Assembly (NCBI GenBank): GCA_026645575.1 | Contig: JAPKMW010000076.1 | Coordinates: 1-56,179 of the forward strand | Origin: Caldilineaceae bacterium | Lineage (GTDB): Bacteria; Chloroflexota; Anaerolineae; Caldilineales; Caldilineaceae | DNA: 56,179 bases | Direction of reading: 5' to 3' | The notes under the pieces: model-generated | What the model was told of the DNA's origin: nothing | Databases searched by the model: none | Seen by the model: only the letters and a program-made list of their open reading frames with translations | Shown here: positions 35,110-43,781 of the stretch, piece by piece | How the letters are laid out: each line of letters starts with the position of its first letter | Numbering within the stretch: the first letter of the stretch is position 1 | Translations under genes and position numbers: made by a program

Positions 35110-35580
35110 GATACATACCCTCCTTCGCAGTTATCCGATAATGGTAGGTTAGGTTATAATGATTACGTGGACAGAAAAACTTCTGCAAAAGCGCAGGCCC
35201 GATTGCCTGGAAGCTTTGCAGAAGTTCCTAAATCCAGTAGTTGCCTCAGTGCAACAGCGCTGCTGAGTCCTATCCTAGACCTGTTTCAGGTCAGTTGTAA
35301 GTAGGCAGACGCTGCTTTCACCCATTTGCGACTTTTGGGGGCAAACGCCACAATGGCAGCAAAACCGGCCCCAAGCTACGCCCGCTAAAGTTGCGCATTG
35401 GCGCCGGACTTTGTCATCAACAAGAATCGATGACGACAATGATCAAAGAACATGACGAGTATACCATAGCCTTTTGCGAAGGGCTAAAACTGTTGGGCAA
35501 TAGTTGAAATGTAATTTGTCGGTTGGTTGGTTGGTTGATTACTAGAGAAGCTAACCAACCAATAGGACAACCAATAGGAA
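35110..35580. other. Divergent intergenic region, possible structured hppA leader
   Basis: No gene is seen in 471 bases. On the minus strand, AACTTCTGCAAAGC faces GCTTTTGCAGAAGTT (35177-35226), making a long stem. A second GC-rich part lies at about 35330-35420. I compared the leader with the ydaO (c-di-AMP), cobalamin, c-di-GMP and M-box patterns as I remember them and found no clear match. Near 35518-35580 a GGTTGGTT run faces CCAACCAA. Confidence 0.5.
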
Positions 35581-36753
35581 ATGCACAAAGTGACACCCAT
35601 GTCTCGCCTCATCTATCTGGATCATGCGGCGACAACGCCAGTTGCGCCGGCCGTATTGGCCGCAATGCAACCCTATTTTACTGAGTTCTACGGCAACCCG
35701 TCCAGCTTGCATCGGTTTGGCCGCCGAGCAAGCGTTGCTTTGGAGGGCGCGCGCCGTAGGATTGCCGAACAGATTGGCGCCGCACCCAAAGAGATTATCT
35801 TCACCAGCGGCGGCACCGAGGGTGATAATGCGGCGCTGCGCGGCATTGCTTTGGCGCGACGCGCCGCTACTGGCGCCAACCGCATCATTACGACCCCAAT
35901 CGAGCATCACGCGGTGTTGCATACCGCCTTTGATCTGCGCGAGCACTTTGGCTTCGACTTGACCTTGTTGCCGGTAGACCAGGAAGGATTGGTCGAGCCG
36001 GCGGCTCTGGCAAACGCATTGGAGGACAGCAAGGAAGTGGCAGTGGTCAGCATCATGTATGCCAACAACGAGATTGGGACGATTCAACCGATAGCGGCGT
36101 TGGGCGCCTGCTGTCGCGCGGTGGCTGTACCGTTCCACACGGATGCTGTACAAGCGGCGGGTAAGCTGCCATTAACGGTGGAAGAATTGGGCGTGACGGC
36201 ATTGAGCGTCAGCAGCCACAAGTTTTACGGCCCCAAAGGGGTGGGCTTTCTCTATCTGCGCAACGGCACACCCTATTGGCCCTTGTTGACCGGCGGCAGC
36301 CACGAACATGATCGCCGCGCCGGCACCGAAAATGTGCCGCTAATTGTGGGTATGGCGGAAGCCTTTACGTTGGTGGAAGCCGAGCGTACAACGGAAGGCC
36401 CGCGCCTTAGCGCGTTGCGCGATCAATTGATCGGCAGCATTCTAGCGGGTGTTGATAATGTTTCTCTAACTGGCGCCCGTGACCAACGGTTGGACAATCA
36501 CGCCAGCTTTATTGTGCGCGGGGTAGAGGCGGAAAGTCTGTTGATCGCCCTCGATCTCGCCGGGATTGCAGCCAGCAGCGGCAGCGCCTGCGCCAGCGGC
36601 TCGCAACGCCCCAGCCATGTGTTGGAAGCCATCGGCCTCACGCCTGCCGAGGCGCGTGGCGCCCTCCGCTTCAGCCTGGGCCACAGCACCACCGCCGACG
36701 AGATCGCTTACGTTGGCGAAAAATTGCCTCAGATTGTGACGCAACTCCGGTAG
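35581..36753 (+). CDS. nifS: Cysteine desulfurase (NifS/IscS type)
   Basis: The 390 residues have the class V aminotransferase fold. IYLDHAATTP starts the domain, TSGGTEGDN binds phosphate, SSHKFYGPKG holds the PLP Lys and SGSACASGS the sulfur-carrying Cys on a short loop typical of NifS/IscS. It removes sulfur from cysteine for iron-sulfur clusters and thiolated RNA. Two starts are possible, ATG 35581 and ATG 35599, both with a weak Shine-Dalgarno. No iscU or scaffold gene is next to it, and an adjacent thiolation gene (mnmA) is also missing, so its partner is elsewhere. Confidence 0.93.
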   Translation: MHKVTPMSRLIYLDHAATTPVAPAVLAAMQPYFTEFYGNPSSLHRFGRRASVALEGARRRIAEQIGAAPKEIIFTSGGTEGDNAALRGIALARRAATGANRIITTPIEHHAVLHTAFDLREHFGFDLTLLPVDQEGLVEPAALANALEDSKEVAVVSIMYANNEIGTIQPIAALGACCRAVAVPFHTDAVQAAGKLPLTVEELGVTALSVSSHKFYGPKGVGFLYLRNGTPYWPLLTGGSHEHDRRAGTENVPLIVGMAEAFTLVEAERTTEGPRLSALRDQLIGSILAGVDNVSLTGARDQRLDNHASFIVRGVEAESLLIALDLAGIAASSGSACASGSQRPSHVLEAIGLTPAEARGALRFSLGHSTTADEIAYVGEKLPQIVTQLR

Positions 36754-36776
36754 TGTTCTGCTAACTAGCCCAACGA

Positions 36777-36911
36777 GCGCCAGGAAGATACACTTTTTAC
36801 ATGAGTAATGGGTTACTTCCTGTGCTGCTCGTGAGTATCAGTGCGCGCCAGGAAGATACACTTTTTACATGAGTAATGGGTTACTTCCTGTGCTGCTCGT
36901 GAGTATCAGTG
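36777..36911. repeat. Two tandem 68-bp direct repeats
   Basis: Unit GCGCCAGGAAGATACACTTT and on occurs twice, exactly identical over 66 bases, offset by 68. Each unit contains an AGGAAG...CTTCCT stem. They follow the nifS stop at 36753. Confidence 0.9.
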
Positions 36912-36918
36912 AGGTCTA

Positions 36919-37052
36919 CCAATAACTTCCCGATTTGCTCTGTGCGAGTCTGTGACTTGCCCCATCCGGTTGCGAGTCTTTGCTCTGTGCGAGTCCGTGA
37001 CTCGCCCCATCCGGTTGCGAGTCACGGACTCGCACAGAGCGGAAGCTATTGG
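36919..37052. repeat. Nested hairpin element, family member D, with a partial tandem copy
   Basis: The core 36982-37040 pairs GCTCTGTGCGAGTCCGTGAC with its complement; each half folds by itself as GCGAGTC-CGT-GACTCGC. A decayed copy lies at 36937-36980 and outer arms CCAATAACTTCC/GGAAGCTATTGG surround both. Confidence 0.8.
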
Positions 37053-37065
37053 TACATGCTTACGA

Positions 37066-37521
37066 CTACCCATTCACCTGTTCCGCCTGCCATGCATCGG
37101 CAATGAGGCGAAAGATGTCGGTTTCGGTGACAATGCCCACCAGCCGCTGGCGATTACAATGGGTGACGTCAATCTCCACCACGGGCAGACCGCCGACCTT
37201 GTGTTCCATCAAGCGGCGCGCCAACTCGCCTACGGTGGCGTCAGACGTAATGGTAAAGACGGTGCGGCTCATAATATCACCCACCGAAAGCCATTCAGTT
37301 TCGGCGCCGGGTTCGTAATTGTTCAGCACTTGATTAGCGGTTTCGGCTTCCAATACATCGGTGTCGGTGACAATGCCGACTAGACACCCCTCTTCGTCAA
37401 TGACCGGCAGGCGGCGAATGTTAAATTCGGTCATTAACTGGGCGGCATCAGCGGCCAACGCGGTCGGATGAATGGTGATCACCGACCGTTGCATAATTTG
37501 GTTAACAGGTATCCGGTGCAT
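37066..37521 (-). CDS. Tandem CBS-domain protein
   Basis: ATG 37521 has GGGAGG upstream at a good distance, so the product is 151 residues; the frame is open further to 38004 but that part overlaps the next gene's promoter. Two CBS motifs are present: QIMQRSVITIHPTALAADAA with LPVIDEEGCLVGIVTDTDVL, and DIMSRTVFTITSDATVGELA with LPVVEI plus LVGIVTETDIFRLI. CBS pairs bind adenosine ligands (AMP, ATP, c-di-AMP in some) and regulate other proteins. No second domain is present. c-di-AMP binding is possible because cdaA is in this window, but that is a guess. Confidence 0.9.
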   Translation of the reverse strand: MHRIPVNQIMQRSVITIHPTALAADAAQLMTEFNIRRLPVIDEEGCLVGIVTDTDVLEAETANQVLNNYEPGAETEWLSVGDIMSRTVFTITSDATVGELARRLMEHKVGGLPVVEIDVTHCNRQRLVGIVTETDIFRLIADAWQAEQVNG

Positions 37522-37716
37522 AAAACATCCTCCCATGTTCATCATTACTGCTTCATCGCCACACATATAATAATCAGTAGACCGTAACACACCCGCCAGC
37601 ACATAGACTGACTCTGGACTACTGATAATAGTACGTATTGCGCCCATCAAAAGTTTTGTTTTTCTGTAGCGCTGCCCCGGCAAAGTACATCTGACCTTTT
37701 GCTTGCCAAAAGCCTG

Positions 37717-37745
37717 TTGGCGTTCTACCGTGACTTTGGTATATA
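37717..37745 (+). promoter_or_regulatory. Promoter of the solute-binding protein gene
   Basis: TTGGCG at 37717-37722 and TATATA at 37740-37745 are 17 bases apart. A leader of about 45 bases with a strong AGGAGGAAG ends at ATG 37798. Confidence 0.5.
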
Positions 37746-37797
37746 CTATCAAGGTCTTTTGTTCTAGCCACCCATTACCAATTCTAGGAGGAAGTTT

Positions 37798-39348
37798 ATG
37801 CGAAAACAGCGCCTGTTGGCTGTAAGCGCCAACGTGTTGCTTATTTTTGCTCTGTTGTTGGCCGCCTGCGCCCCCGCCGTTCCTGCCGCCCAGCCGGGCG
37901 CCGAGAGCAGTAGTGGCAGTAGCAGCAGTGATGCCGGTGACTTTGTGCCAGTCACCTACACCTACGCTGGTCGCGGTGTGCCGGCTGATCTGCAAAAGGT
38001 GCAAGATGCCTTAAACGAGATCATGCACGCCAAGATCGGCGTTCACCTGACCTTGGAGCCAATCGACTTTGGCGCCTACAATGACAAGATGCAATTGCGG
38101 CTAGCCGCCGGCGAAGAGTGCGACGTGATCTTTACGGCGCCCTGGATCAACAGCTACACCAACAATGTCGCCAATGGGGTCTTGTTGGAGCTGGATGATC
38201 TGCTCCAGACCGAAGCGCCCGGTCTCTGGGCTTCCATGCCGCCAACCACCTGGGATGCTGCTCGCATCAAGGGCAAGATCTACGGCGTGATCAACCAGCA
38301 GATCTTCCCCAAGCCTTGGGGCGTTCATGTACGCACCGACCTGCTGGAAAAGTACAACTTCAGCCTGGACACTGTGGAGCGTTGGGAAGATATGGAACCC
38401 TTCCTGGAAGCCGTGCGCGATGGCGAAGGCATTACGCCGATCATTTCCGCTGACCAAGGGGCCAGCATGTGGCGCGCCACCTACTACGGCTATGATCCGC
38501 TCGACGATGGCATTGGCTTTATTGCCGTCAAGGCCGATGACCCAGCGCTGACGGTGGTCAATGTACTGGAAACGCCCGAATATCGCGAGGCGGTCAACCT
38601 GACCAAGAAGTGGGTCGATGCCGGTTATTTCTCCGACAGCCCCCCGACAGCGGACGAATCACGGGCCAACTTCCGTGCCGGTCTCTATGCCATGGGCTAT
38701 CATGTCGAAAAGCCGGGCAACGATGTGGAAGTGGAAACGATGTATGGCTATAAATTCCAGAGCAAAAACCTGACCGATCCGCTGATTCTGGACACCGCCG
38801 GCGCCACCGCCACCCTCAATGCCATTTGCAAGAGTTCCCAGCACCCGATTGAGTCTATGCGTGTGTTGGAACTGCTCAACACCGACGCCGAAGTCTACAA
38901 CCTGCTCTCGCGTGGTATCGAAGGCGCCCACTGGGAGTGGGTCGATGAGGCGAACAAGGTGATGGGCTATCCCGAAGGCGTCACGGCTGAGACCAGCACC
39001 TACGATCCCAACACCGACTGGATGTTCGGTAACCAGTTCAATGCCTACTACCGCGATGCCCGCCAGGTTGGCGCTTGGGAAAAGACGAAAGAGATGAACG
39101 ACACGGCTTTCCCTTCCGCCGCGCTGGGCTTTGTGGTCGATCGCACACCGATCCAGACCGAGATCGCCCAGGTGACGGCCATCCTCAAGGAAAAAGGGAC
39201 AGTGATCGCCAATGGCTTTGTTGCCTATGATGAAGCCGCCCCGGCGCTGATCGAGGAGATCAACGCGGCCGGCGCGCAGAAGATCATCGACGAAGTGCAA
39301 CGTCAGTTGAATGAATGGGCCGCGGCGAAGGCGGGAACGGTGAAGTAG
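37798..39348 (+). CDS. ABC transporter solute-binding lipoprotein (sugar type, DUF3502-like C-terminus)
   Basis: The 516 residues open with a signal peptide and lipobox (FALLLAAC, Cys24), then a Ser/Gly linker (SSSGSSSSDAG). The mature part is a large periplasmic-binding-protein fold of the sugar class, with WKVDAGYFSD-like hinge blocks (YREAVNLTKKWVDAGY) and a C-terminal domain similar to DUF3502 in oligosaccharide binders of the YtcQ/LipO type. Codon use is biased, with frequent AAG, GAC and CTG codons, as in highly expressed genes. No permease genes are next to it, so it is an orphan. The orphan ATPase at 48664 could be shared by its transporter. Confidence 0.9.
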   Translation: MRKQRLLAVSANVLLIFALLLAACAPAVPAAQPGAESSSGSSSSDAGDFVPVTYTYAGRGVPADLQKVQDALNEIMHAKIGVHLTLEPIDFGAYNDKMQLRLAAGEECDVIFTAPWINSYTNNVANGVLLELDDLLQTEAPGLWASMPPTTWDAARIKGKIYGVINQQIFPKPWGVHVRTDLLEKYNFSLDTVERWEDMEPFLEAVRDGEGITPIISADQGASMWRATYYGYDPLDDGIGFIAVKADDPALTVVNVLETPEYREAVNLTKKWVDAGYFSDSPPTADESRANFRAGLYAMGYHVEKPGNDVEVETMYGYKFQSKNLTDPLILDTAGATATLNAICKSSQHPIESMRVLELLNTDAEVYNLLSRGIEGAHWEWVDEANKVMGYPEGVTAETSTYDPNTDWMFGNQFNAYYRDARQVGAWEKTKEMNDTAFPSAALGFVVDRTPIQTEIAQVTAILKEKGTVIANGFVAYDEAAPALIEEINAAGAQKIIDEVQRQLNEWAAAKAGTVK

Positions 39349-39428
39349 GGAGACAGGGAGACAGGGAAACAGGGAAACAGGGAGACAGGGAGACAGGTAT
39401 TGTTGACTTGGGTCCTTGGGTCCCTGTC
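39348..39428. repeat. AGACAGGG octamer tandem repeat
   Basis: Six units of GACAGGGA/AACAGGGA type in a row after the solute-binding gene, then CCTTGGGTCCCTGTC, which can pair back. Confidence 0.75.
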
Positions 39429-39507
39429 TAGGAAAAACGCAGATGATGGTAGGTGTAGAGTAGAATGGCGGGATTGACGCCCTGTTTGCGGGTAGGAACA
39501 GGATACC

Positions 39508-40056
39508 ATGAAACAGAGATCGGCTGAACGGCTACCGTGGCCGCGGGTGATAGCGCGTCGTTTTGTTACCCACGCCTTTGCCACCGCTGAGTTTCAAGGT
39601 GTTGCCACCCTGCTTTGCATTGACGCCGTCCGTGAACCATTCTGGATCGAGTGGCAAGGAGCGCGCTTCTGTCTGTGTGACAGCGGCTACACCTGGCTGC
39701 AACACTTTCCCGCCAACACCCACTATGCCGTCACCACCCAGTTTGATCCTCAAGGGCAGGTGATCCAGTGGTATATCGACATTTGTCACCGTCATTGGGT
39801 GGATGAACAAGGTATGCCGTGGTGGGAAGACCTCTATCTGGATCTACTGGTCTTCCCCAACGGCGGCTGCCACATTGTCGATGGCGATGAGCTAGACGAA
39901 GCGTTGCAGACCGGGGTGATTGACGCACGGCTCCATACCTTGGCTTGGGATGAAGCGCGCCGGCTGCAAACTGCGATTGAAGCCGGCGCTTTCCCGCTCC
40001 TGTCTCTTAGCTATGCCCACCGCTTGCAACTCCTCCAATCATTGCTTAACAAATAA
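39508..40056 (+). CDS. DUF402-domain protein
   Basis: This 182-residue protein has the DUF402 pattern: FCLCDSGYTWLQHFPANTHY, then WYIDICHRHWVDEQGMPWWE and YLDLLVFPNGGCHIVDGDEL. The Asp-rich end DELDEALQTGVID holds the metal-binding acids. DUF402 proteins include nucleoside-diphosphatases; a phosphatase role is likely by family. ATG 39508 has AGGA nearby. The stop overlaps the convergent metG stop by 18 bases, so no terminator separates them. Confidence 0.85.
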   Translation: MKQRSAERLPWPRVIARRFVTHAFATAEFQGVATLLCIDAVREPFWIEWQGARFCLCDSGYTWLQHFPANTHYAVTTQFDPQGQVIQWYIDICHRHWVDEQGMPWWEDLYLDLLVFPNGGCHIVDGDELDEALQTGVIDARLHTLAWDEARRLQTAIEAGAFPLLSLSYAHRLQLLQSLLNK

Positions 40057-41628
40057 AACTGCACCGGGCTGTACTTGTGTCCCGGCTGACAATTGGCCCC
40101 ACCCCAGAGCGCCACGCCACTGCCCGTCCGCTGTCACCAGTGGTACGCCGATCTGTTGGGCGATAGCTTCTGCTGTATCAGGCAGAAACGGCGCTAGATA
40201 GTGAGCGATCAAGCGCAGGCTTTCCGCCATAACAGCAAGGCTGGTTGTTAACCTGCCCTTTGTGCGCTGATCCGCTGTTGCTTTTGCCTCTTTTGCCAAT
40301 GCCCAGGGTTCCACCTGGACAATATATTTGTTGGTGGCGGCGATGAGATCCCAGACCGCGCCAAGGGCGCGATGAAAGGCTAACTCGGCGACTGCCTGGT
40401 GATATTCCGTTTGGGTTTCGCCGGCCAGGGCGATCAAGGCGCCCTCCAGATCGGTCAACGGGCCGGACGCCGGAATCGTACCGTTGCAATAGCGCTCAAT
40501 CATCTTCACCACCCGGTTGAGCAGATTGCCCAGTTGGTCGGCCAGGTCGGCGTTATAGGTATAGACAAACTCGCTCTGGGTAAAATTGCTGTCGCCGGTG
40601 GTCGGCACCTTGCGCAGCAAGTAGTAGCGCAGCGCATCGCGCCCGAACTGTTGTACCAGATCGACAGGGTCGATCACATTGCCCTTGGATTTGCTGATCT
40701 TTTGGCCGTTAATGGTGAGAAAGCCATGGACCAGCAGCGTAGTGGGCAGCGGTACGCCGGCCGATAACAGCATTGCCGGCCAATAGATGGCATGAAAGCG
40801 GGTAATATCTTTGCCGATCAGGTGAATGCGTTGATCGGCGGCGTCCCAGAAGCGTTGATAGGTCGCGCTTTCTGCGGCATAACCGGGGCCGGTGATGTAG
40901 TTGACCAGGGCATCGAACCAGACATAGATGACTTGGCCGGGATTGTCCGGCACAGGAAGGCCCCAGCCACGGCTGCGGCTTGCATTGCGCGAGATGCTAA
41001 AATCGGCCAGCCCCCGACGAATAAAGCTAAGTATCTCGTTTTTGCGCGTCTCGGGAATGATCCGCAATTGGTCGGTTACAATCAGCCTCTCTAGTTGCGC
41101 TTGATAGTGGGAGAGACGGAAAAAGTAATTTTCTTCTTCGACCACCTCCGGTGGACGCTCATGGATCGGACAGAGACCATCCAGCAGCTCATCTTCGTTG
41201 TAAAACAGCTCACAGCCGATGCAGTAAAGACCCTGGTAGCGCTGTTTGTAAATGTCGCCATTGGCGGCACACGCACGCCAGAATTTGGCGACGCCGTCCC
41301 GATGACGCGGTTCTGCACTTGTGCGGATAAAGTCATCCCAGGCCAGATTAAGGGGTTGTTGTAGCGCTTGAAAACGGGCGGCATTATGCTCTACCAAACT
41401 TGGCGTGGTTACGCCGGCCTGTTCGGCCGCCTGCACGTTCTTGAGCGCATTCTCATCCGTGCCGCTTTGAAAACGCACGGCATGACCCAGCAAACGATGA
41501 TAACGCGCCAGTGCATCCGCCTGCACGATCTCCAATGCAAAACCAATATGGGGCTGGGCGTTCACATAAGGGATCGACGTGGTAATCGTCCAGGTTGCCC
41601 TATCATCCGTTGTTAAATTTGTCGTCAT
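40039..41628 (-). CDS. metG: Methionyl-tRNA synthetase
   Basis: ATG 41628 with GGAGG close by gives 529 residues. The HIGH-like box is PHIG in the segment PYVNAQPHIGFALEIVQAD, and the KMSKS box is KISKSKGN at about 310. A single-knuckle metal-binding region (YCIGCELFYNEDELL...LCPIH) is in the connective peptide. The anticodon-binding helical domain ends the protein; the C-terminal tRNA-binding extension is absent. It charges tRNA-Met and initiator tRNA. The leader has its own promoter, a Met-rich ORF and a terminator (41661-41881), so transcription attenuation is likely. Confidence 0.95.
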   Translation of the reverse strand: MTTNLTTDDRATWTITTSIPYVNAQPHIGFALEIVQADALARYHRLLGHAVRFQSGTDENALKNVQAAEQAGVTTPSLVEHNAARFQALQQPLNLAWDDFIRTSAEPRHRDGVAKFWRACAANGDIYKQRYQGLYCIGCELFYNEDELLDGLCPIHERPPEVVEEENYFFRLSHYQAQLERLIVTDQLRIIPETRKNEILSFIRRGLADFSISRNASRSRGWGLPVPDNPGQVIYVWFDALVNYITGPGYAAESATYQRFWDAADQRIHLIGKDITRFHAIYWPAMLLSAGVPLPTTLLVHGFLTINGQKISKSKGNVIDPVDLVQQFGRDALRYYLLRKVPTTGDSNFTQSEFVYTYNADLADQLGNLLNRVVKMIERYCNGTIPASGPLTDLEGALIALAGETQTEYHQAVAELAFHRALGAVWDLIAATNKYIVQVEPWALAKEAKATADQRTKGRLTTSLAVMAESLRLIAHYLAPFLPDTAEAIAQQIGVPLVTADGQWRGALGWGQLSAGTQVQPGAVLFVKQ

Positions 41629-41660
41629 GTTGACCTCCATAGGAAAATACCAGACAAAAC

Positions 41661-41687
41661 AAAAAAGCCGCCCACACTGTGGACGGC
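41661..41687 (-). terminator. Intrinsic terminator in the metG leader
   Basis: In the minus-strand transcript the stem GCCGTCCA-CAGTG-TGGGCGGC is followed by a T6 run. It lies 33 bases before metG ATG and after the leader ORF, the place of an attenuator. Confidence 0.85.
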
Positions 41688-41730
41688 CTTTGGCGCTCTT
41701 AATTGTCTTGTGATTGGCTTGGTAGCGAAC

Positions 41731-41847
41731 TTACAAGAGCAGCGGTTCCGGCGGACAGCATGGGACATCAGGTGTGCCTTTGCACATCTGCATGACCATG
41801 CCCATCATAGGAACGAAGATTGTTACTGCCGGTTGCGTTTGGCTCAT
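41731..41847 (-). CDS. Met-rich 38-residue leader ORF upstream of metG
   Basis: ATG at 41847 begins 38 codons and TAA is at 41731-41733. The product starts MSQTQPAVTIFVP and then has five Met in eight residues (MMGMVMQM), with Cys and Pro later. A near-consensus promoter (TTGACA-N16-TATGAT) ends only six bases before this ATG, so it would be leaderless. The intrinsic terminator at 41661-41687 and metG follow on the same transcript. This is the usual layout of an amino-acid-coupled attenuator, with Met codons as the sensor. An alternative is a small Met/Cys-rich metal-binding peptide. No homologue is known to me, and no antiterminator stem could be proved by eye. Confidence 0.6.
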   Translation of the reverse strand: MSQTQPAVTIFVPMMGMVMQMCKGTPDVPCCPPEPLLL

Positions 41848-41853
41848 GGCTTC

Positions 41854-41881
41854 ATCATAACAGAAAAATGGCGGTTGTCAA
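41854..41881 (-). promoter_or_regulatory. Consensus promoter of the metG leader
   Basis: Minus strand TTGACA (41876-41881), 16-base spacer, TATGAT (41854-41859). Six bases then separate it from the leader ORF's ATG. Confidence 0.75.
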
Positions 41882-41920
41882 GCCGAAATTTTTTCGGGTG
41901 TTTCAACTTTGGGGCAACTT

Positions 41921-41990
41921 CAGAACGGGAAGCGTTAGCGACCCGACAGCGGGTCGCTAACGCTTCCCGTTCTGAGCGCTTCCCGTTCAG
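41921..41990. repeat. GAACGGGAAGCG inverted repeat
   Basis: CAGAACGGGAAGCGTTAGCG and on pairs with its complement ending at 41974; a third partial copy (GCGCTTCCCGTTCAG) follows to 41990. It ends the FAD-oxidoreductase gene and precedes the metG promoter. Confidence 0.75.
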
Positions 41991-41991
41991 A

Positions 41992-43590
41992 TTACCGGGG
42001 CGTAATGCGGGCATACTCCGGCCAGGCCAGGACAAAGCCCAGCGTATTGGTCAGGAGGCTTTGAAATTCGGCCAGCCGTGCGCCATCGGTGCGCACCTGG
42101 CGCGGGGAGGCGCCGGTGGTCAAGCAGTAGGCCGCCAAGGCGCCGGCGGCTTCGCCGATGGTCCACTCGACCGGATGTAGCCGGTAGCAACCGTTGGTGA
42201 TGTGGGTGACGCCCAGGTTTTTACAAGCGGGCAGCAGATTTTCCACCCGCACCGGGATCAGCGCGCCCAATGGGATCTGAAAGGGCCAACTGCTAATATC
42301 GACATAGGTGCGTAGGGCGGTGCTGGGGTGCAGATCGATGCGGTAGCTGCCCACGCCGACCGAATCGGCAAAGGGGGCCGCCCCCACCAGCTTTCCCCGC
42401 TGTTTGACGCCGATATGTTCTTCCAAGACGGTAAATTCAGCTTCAATCCGGCGACTCTCGCGAATGTAAACCGCTTTGGCCAGCCCATGTGGCGTGCCGA
42501 CCACATCGTGGCGCAAGCGTAGCCCGCGGTAGCCATAGCCGCCATCGTGGCGCGGCGCTTCGGTTTGCATCCAGTAGAGCAGGGCGTAGCTCAGTTGGGC
42601 GGCGCCATGTAAGTTATTCTCTTTCTCCTCGTCGCTTACCCCCACCAGCGGTCCCAACCAGTAATCATTGTGCGGCCAGTTGATTAGCGAGATGTCACTG
42701 GGGTAAAGCCCGGCGGGATAATGTCCCTGGTCGAAGATGCGCCGGTAGCGCCAGAAATCGCCGCTATCGCGACCGGGGACGGGGCCGTGAAAGATGCCCC
42801 GATTGCGAATTTCGAGCGTCTGCGGATCGACATCCTGCCAACCTAGGTTCTTGCCGGGCCAGAAATCGGCCTGATAACCGCGCCAGAAGTCGTAGTTGGC
42901 GGGCCGCTCAATGGTATGATCCTCCCCCGGCAGATAGTCGAGGGCAAAGCACCAGGTGATCGCCTGCTGGTCGTGGGGTTGTGGATCGCCGGTAACGGCG
43001 TGCAGTTCACCGGTCTGCAACTGGGATTCAGCGCCCATCACATGTTCAATCTCGGCCAGTTCCAGCAGATCGCCCAACTCCGTAGCGTCCAGAATATAGG
43101 GTGCGGTGAGGACAACTTCGGCGCCGGTTTCCTCATTGAGCAGGGTGACGGCACGCACAGTGTCACCCACAGTTTCGGCGGCGATGGGGCGATGACGCAG
43201 CAGCACATCGATCTGGCGGCGGGAACGGTAGGGCGCCAGCATCTCCTCCAACACAGCCAGCGCCACCCGCGGTTCATGGCAGAGGCGGCTGACCGTGCCA
43301 TTGCCGGGGTTAAGCAACAGATCGCGCCGCGCCGTTTCGGTTAGGGGGTGGTTGCGCCGGTAGTAGTCACGAATCCCCTGCCGCAAGCGGCGGTAGCTGG
43401 CTGTGCAGCCGGTGCTTTCGATCCAAGGATGTTCGTCGGGCGGTACGGCTTGGGCCGTCAGTTGACCGCCAATCCAGTCGGTCTCCTCAGTGAGGATGAC
43501 GGTTTTGCCCAGGTGGGCGGCGGCGAGGGCCGCGGCAACGCCCCCCAAACCGCCGCCGATGATTAAGATGTCACACTGTCGTTCTTGCAT
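41992..43590 (-). CDS. FAD-dependent oxidoreductase (FAD_oxidored family)
   Basis: The 532 residues begin with a Rossmann motif DILIIGGGLGGVAAALAAAH and a later second FAD block (NLLPACKNLGVTHITNGCYR). A WIGGQLTAQAVPPDEH segment at about 40-54 is typical of the FAD_oxidored family that includes xanthan lyase-like proteins. Oxidation of a sugar or related alcohol is plausible, but the substrate is not readable. No signal peptide is visible. The neighbour upstream on the strand encodes an FGGY sugar kinase; a sugar-catabolic pair is possible. Start at ATG 43590. Confidence 0.85.
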   Translation of the reverse strand: MQERQCDILIIGGGLGGVAAALAAAHLGKTVILTEETDWIGGQLTAQAVPPDEHPWIESTGCTASYRRLRQGIRDYYRRNHPLTETARRDLLLNPGNGTVSRLCHEPRVALAVLEEMLAPYRSRRQIDVLLRHRPIAAETVGDTVRAVTLLNEETGAEVVLTAPYILDATELGDLLELAEIEHVMGAESQLQTGELHAVTGDPQPHDQQAITWCFALDYLPGEDHTIERPANYDFWRGYQADFWPGKNLGWQDVDPQTLEIRNRGIFHGPVPGRDSGDFWRYRRIFDQGHYPAGLYPSDISLINWPHNDYWLGPLVGVSDEEKENNLHGAAQLSYALLYWMQTEAPRHDGGYGYRGLRLRHDVVGTPHGLAKAVYIRESRRIEAEFTVLEEHIGVKQRGKLVGAAPFADSVGVGSYRIDLHPSTALRTYVDISSWPFQIPLGALIPVRVENLLPACKNLGVTHITNGCYRLHPVEWTIGEAAGALAAYCLTTGASPRQVRTDGARLAEFQSLLTNTLGFVLAWPEYARITPR

Positions 43591-43664
43591 GGGTTACTCC
43601 GGGAACAGACGCAGATTTTGGTGACGCGGATCGTTTGTCGTTATTAGGTAATTACTAATCCGAC

Positions 43665-43725
43665 CCGCTCGTAGCCAGTCCGTGACTGGCGACCCTAACG
43701 CCAATCACGGACTGGCTACGAGCGG
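43665..43725. repeat. Nested hairpin element, family member C
   Basis: CCGCTCGTAGCCAGTCCGTG and on pairs with the right half; the left half folds alone as GCCAGTC-CGT-GACTGGC. It differs in base from members A, B and D but keeps the pairing. Confidence 0.8.
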
Positions 43726-43781
43726 ATTAGGCGTTACCTCAGCAGAAGCAATCCGCGCCGCCTGAATCCGCGTCCCTACAC

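Noticed and set aside
37522..38004. N-terminal extension of the CBS protein
   Set aside because: Good ribosome site at ATG 37521; the extension would cover the promoter and start of the divergent solute-binding gene.
41641..41730. T-box leader upstream of metG
   Set aside because: No T-box consensus such as TGGNACCGCG and no room for a specifier stem; a leader-peptide attenuator fits better.
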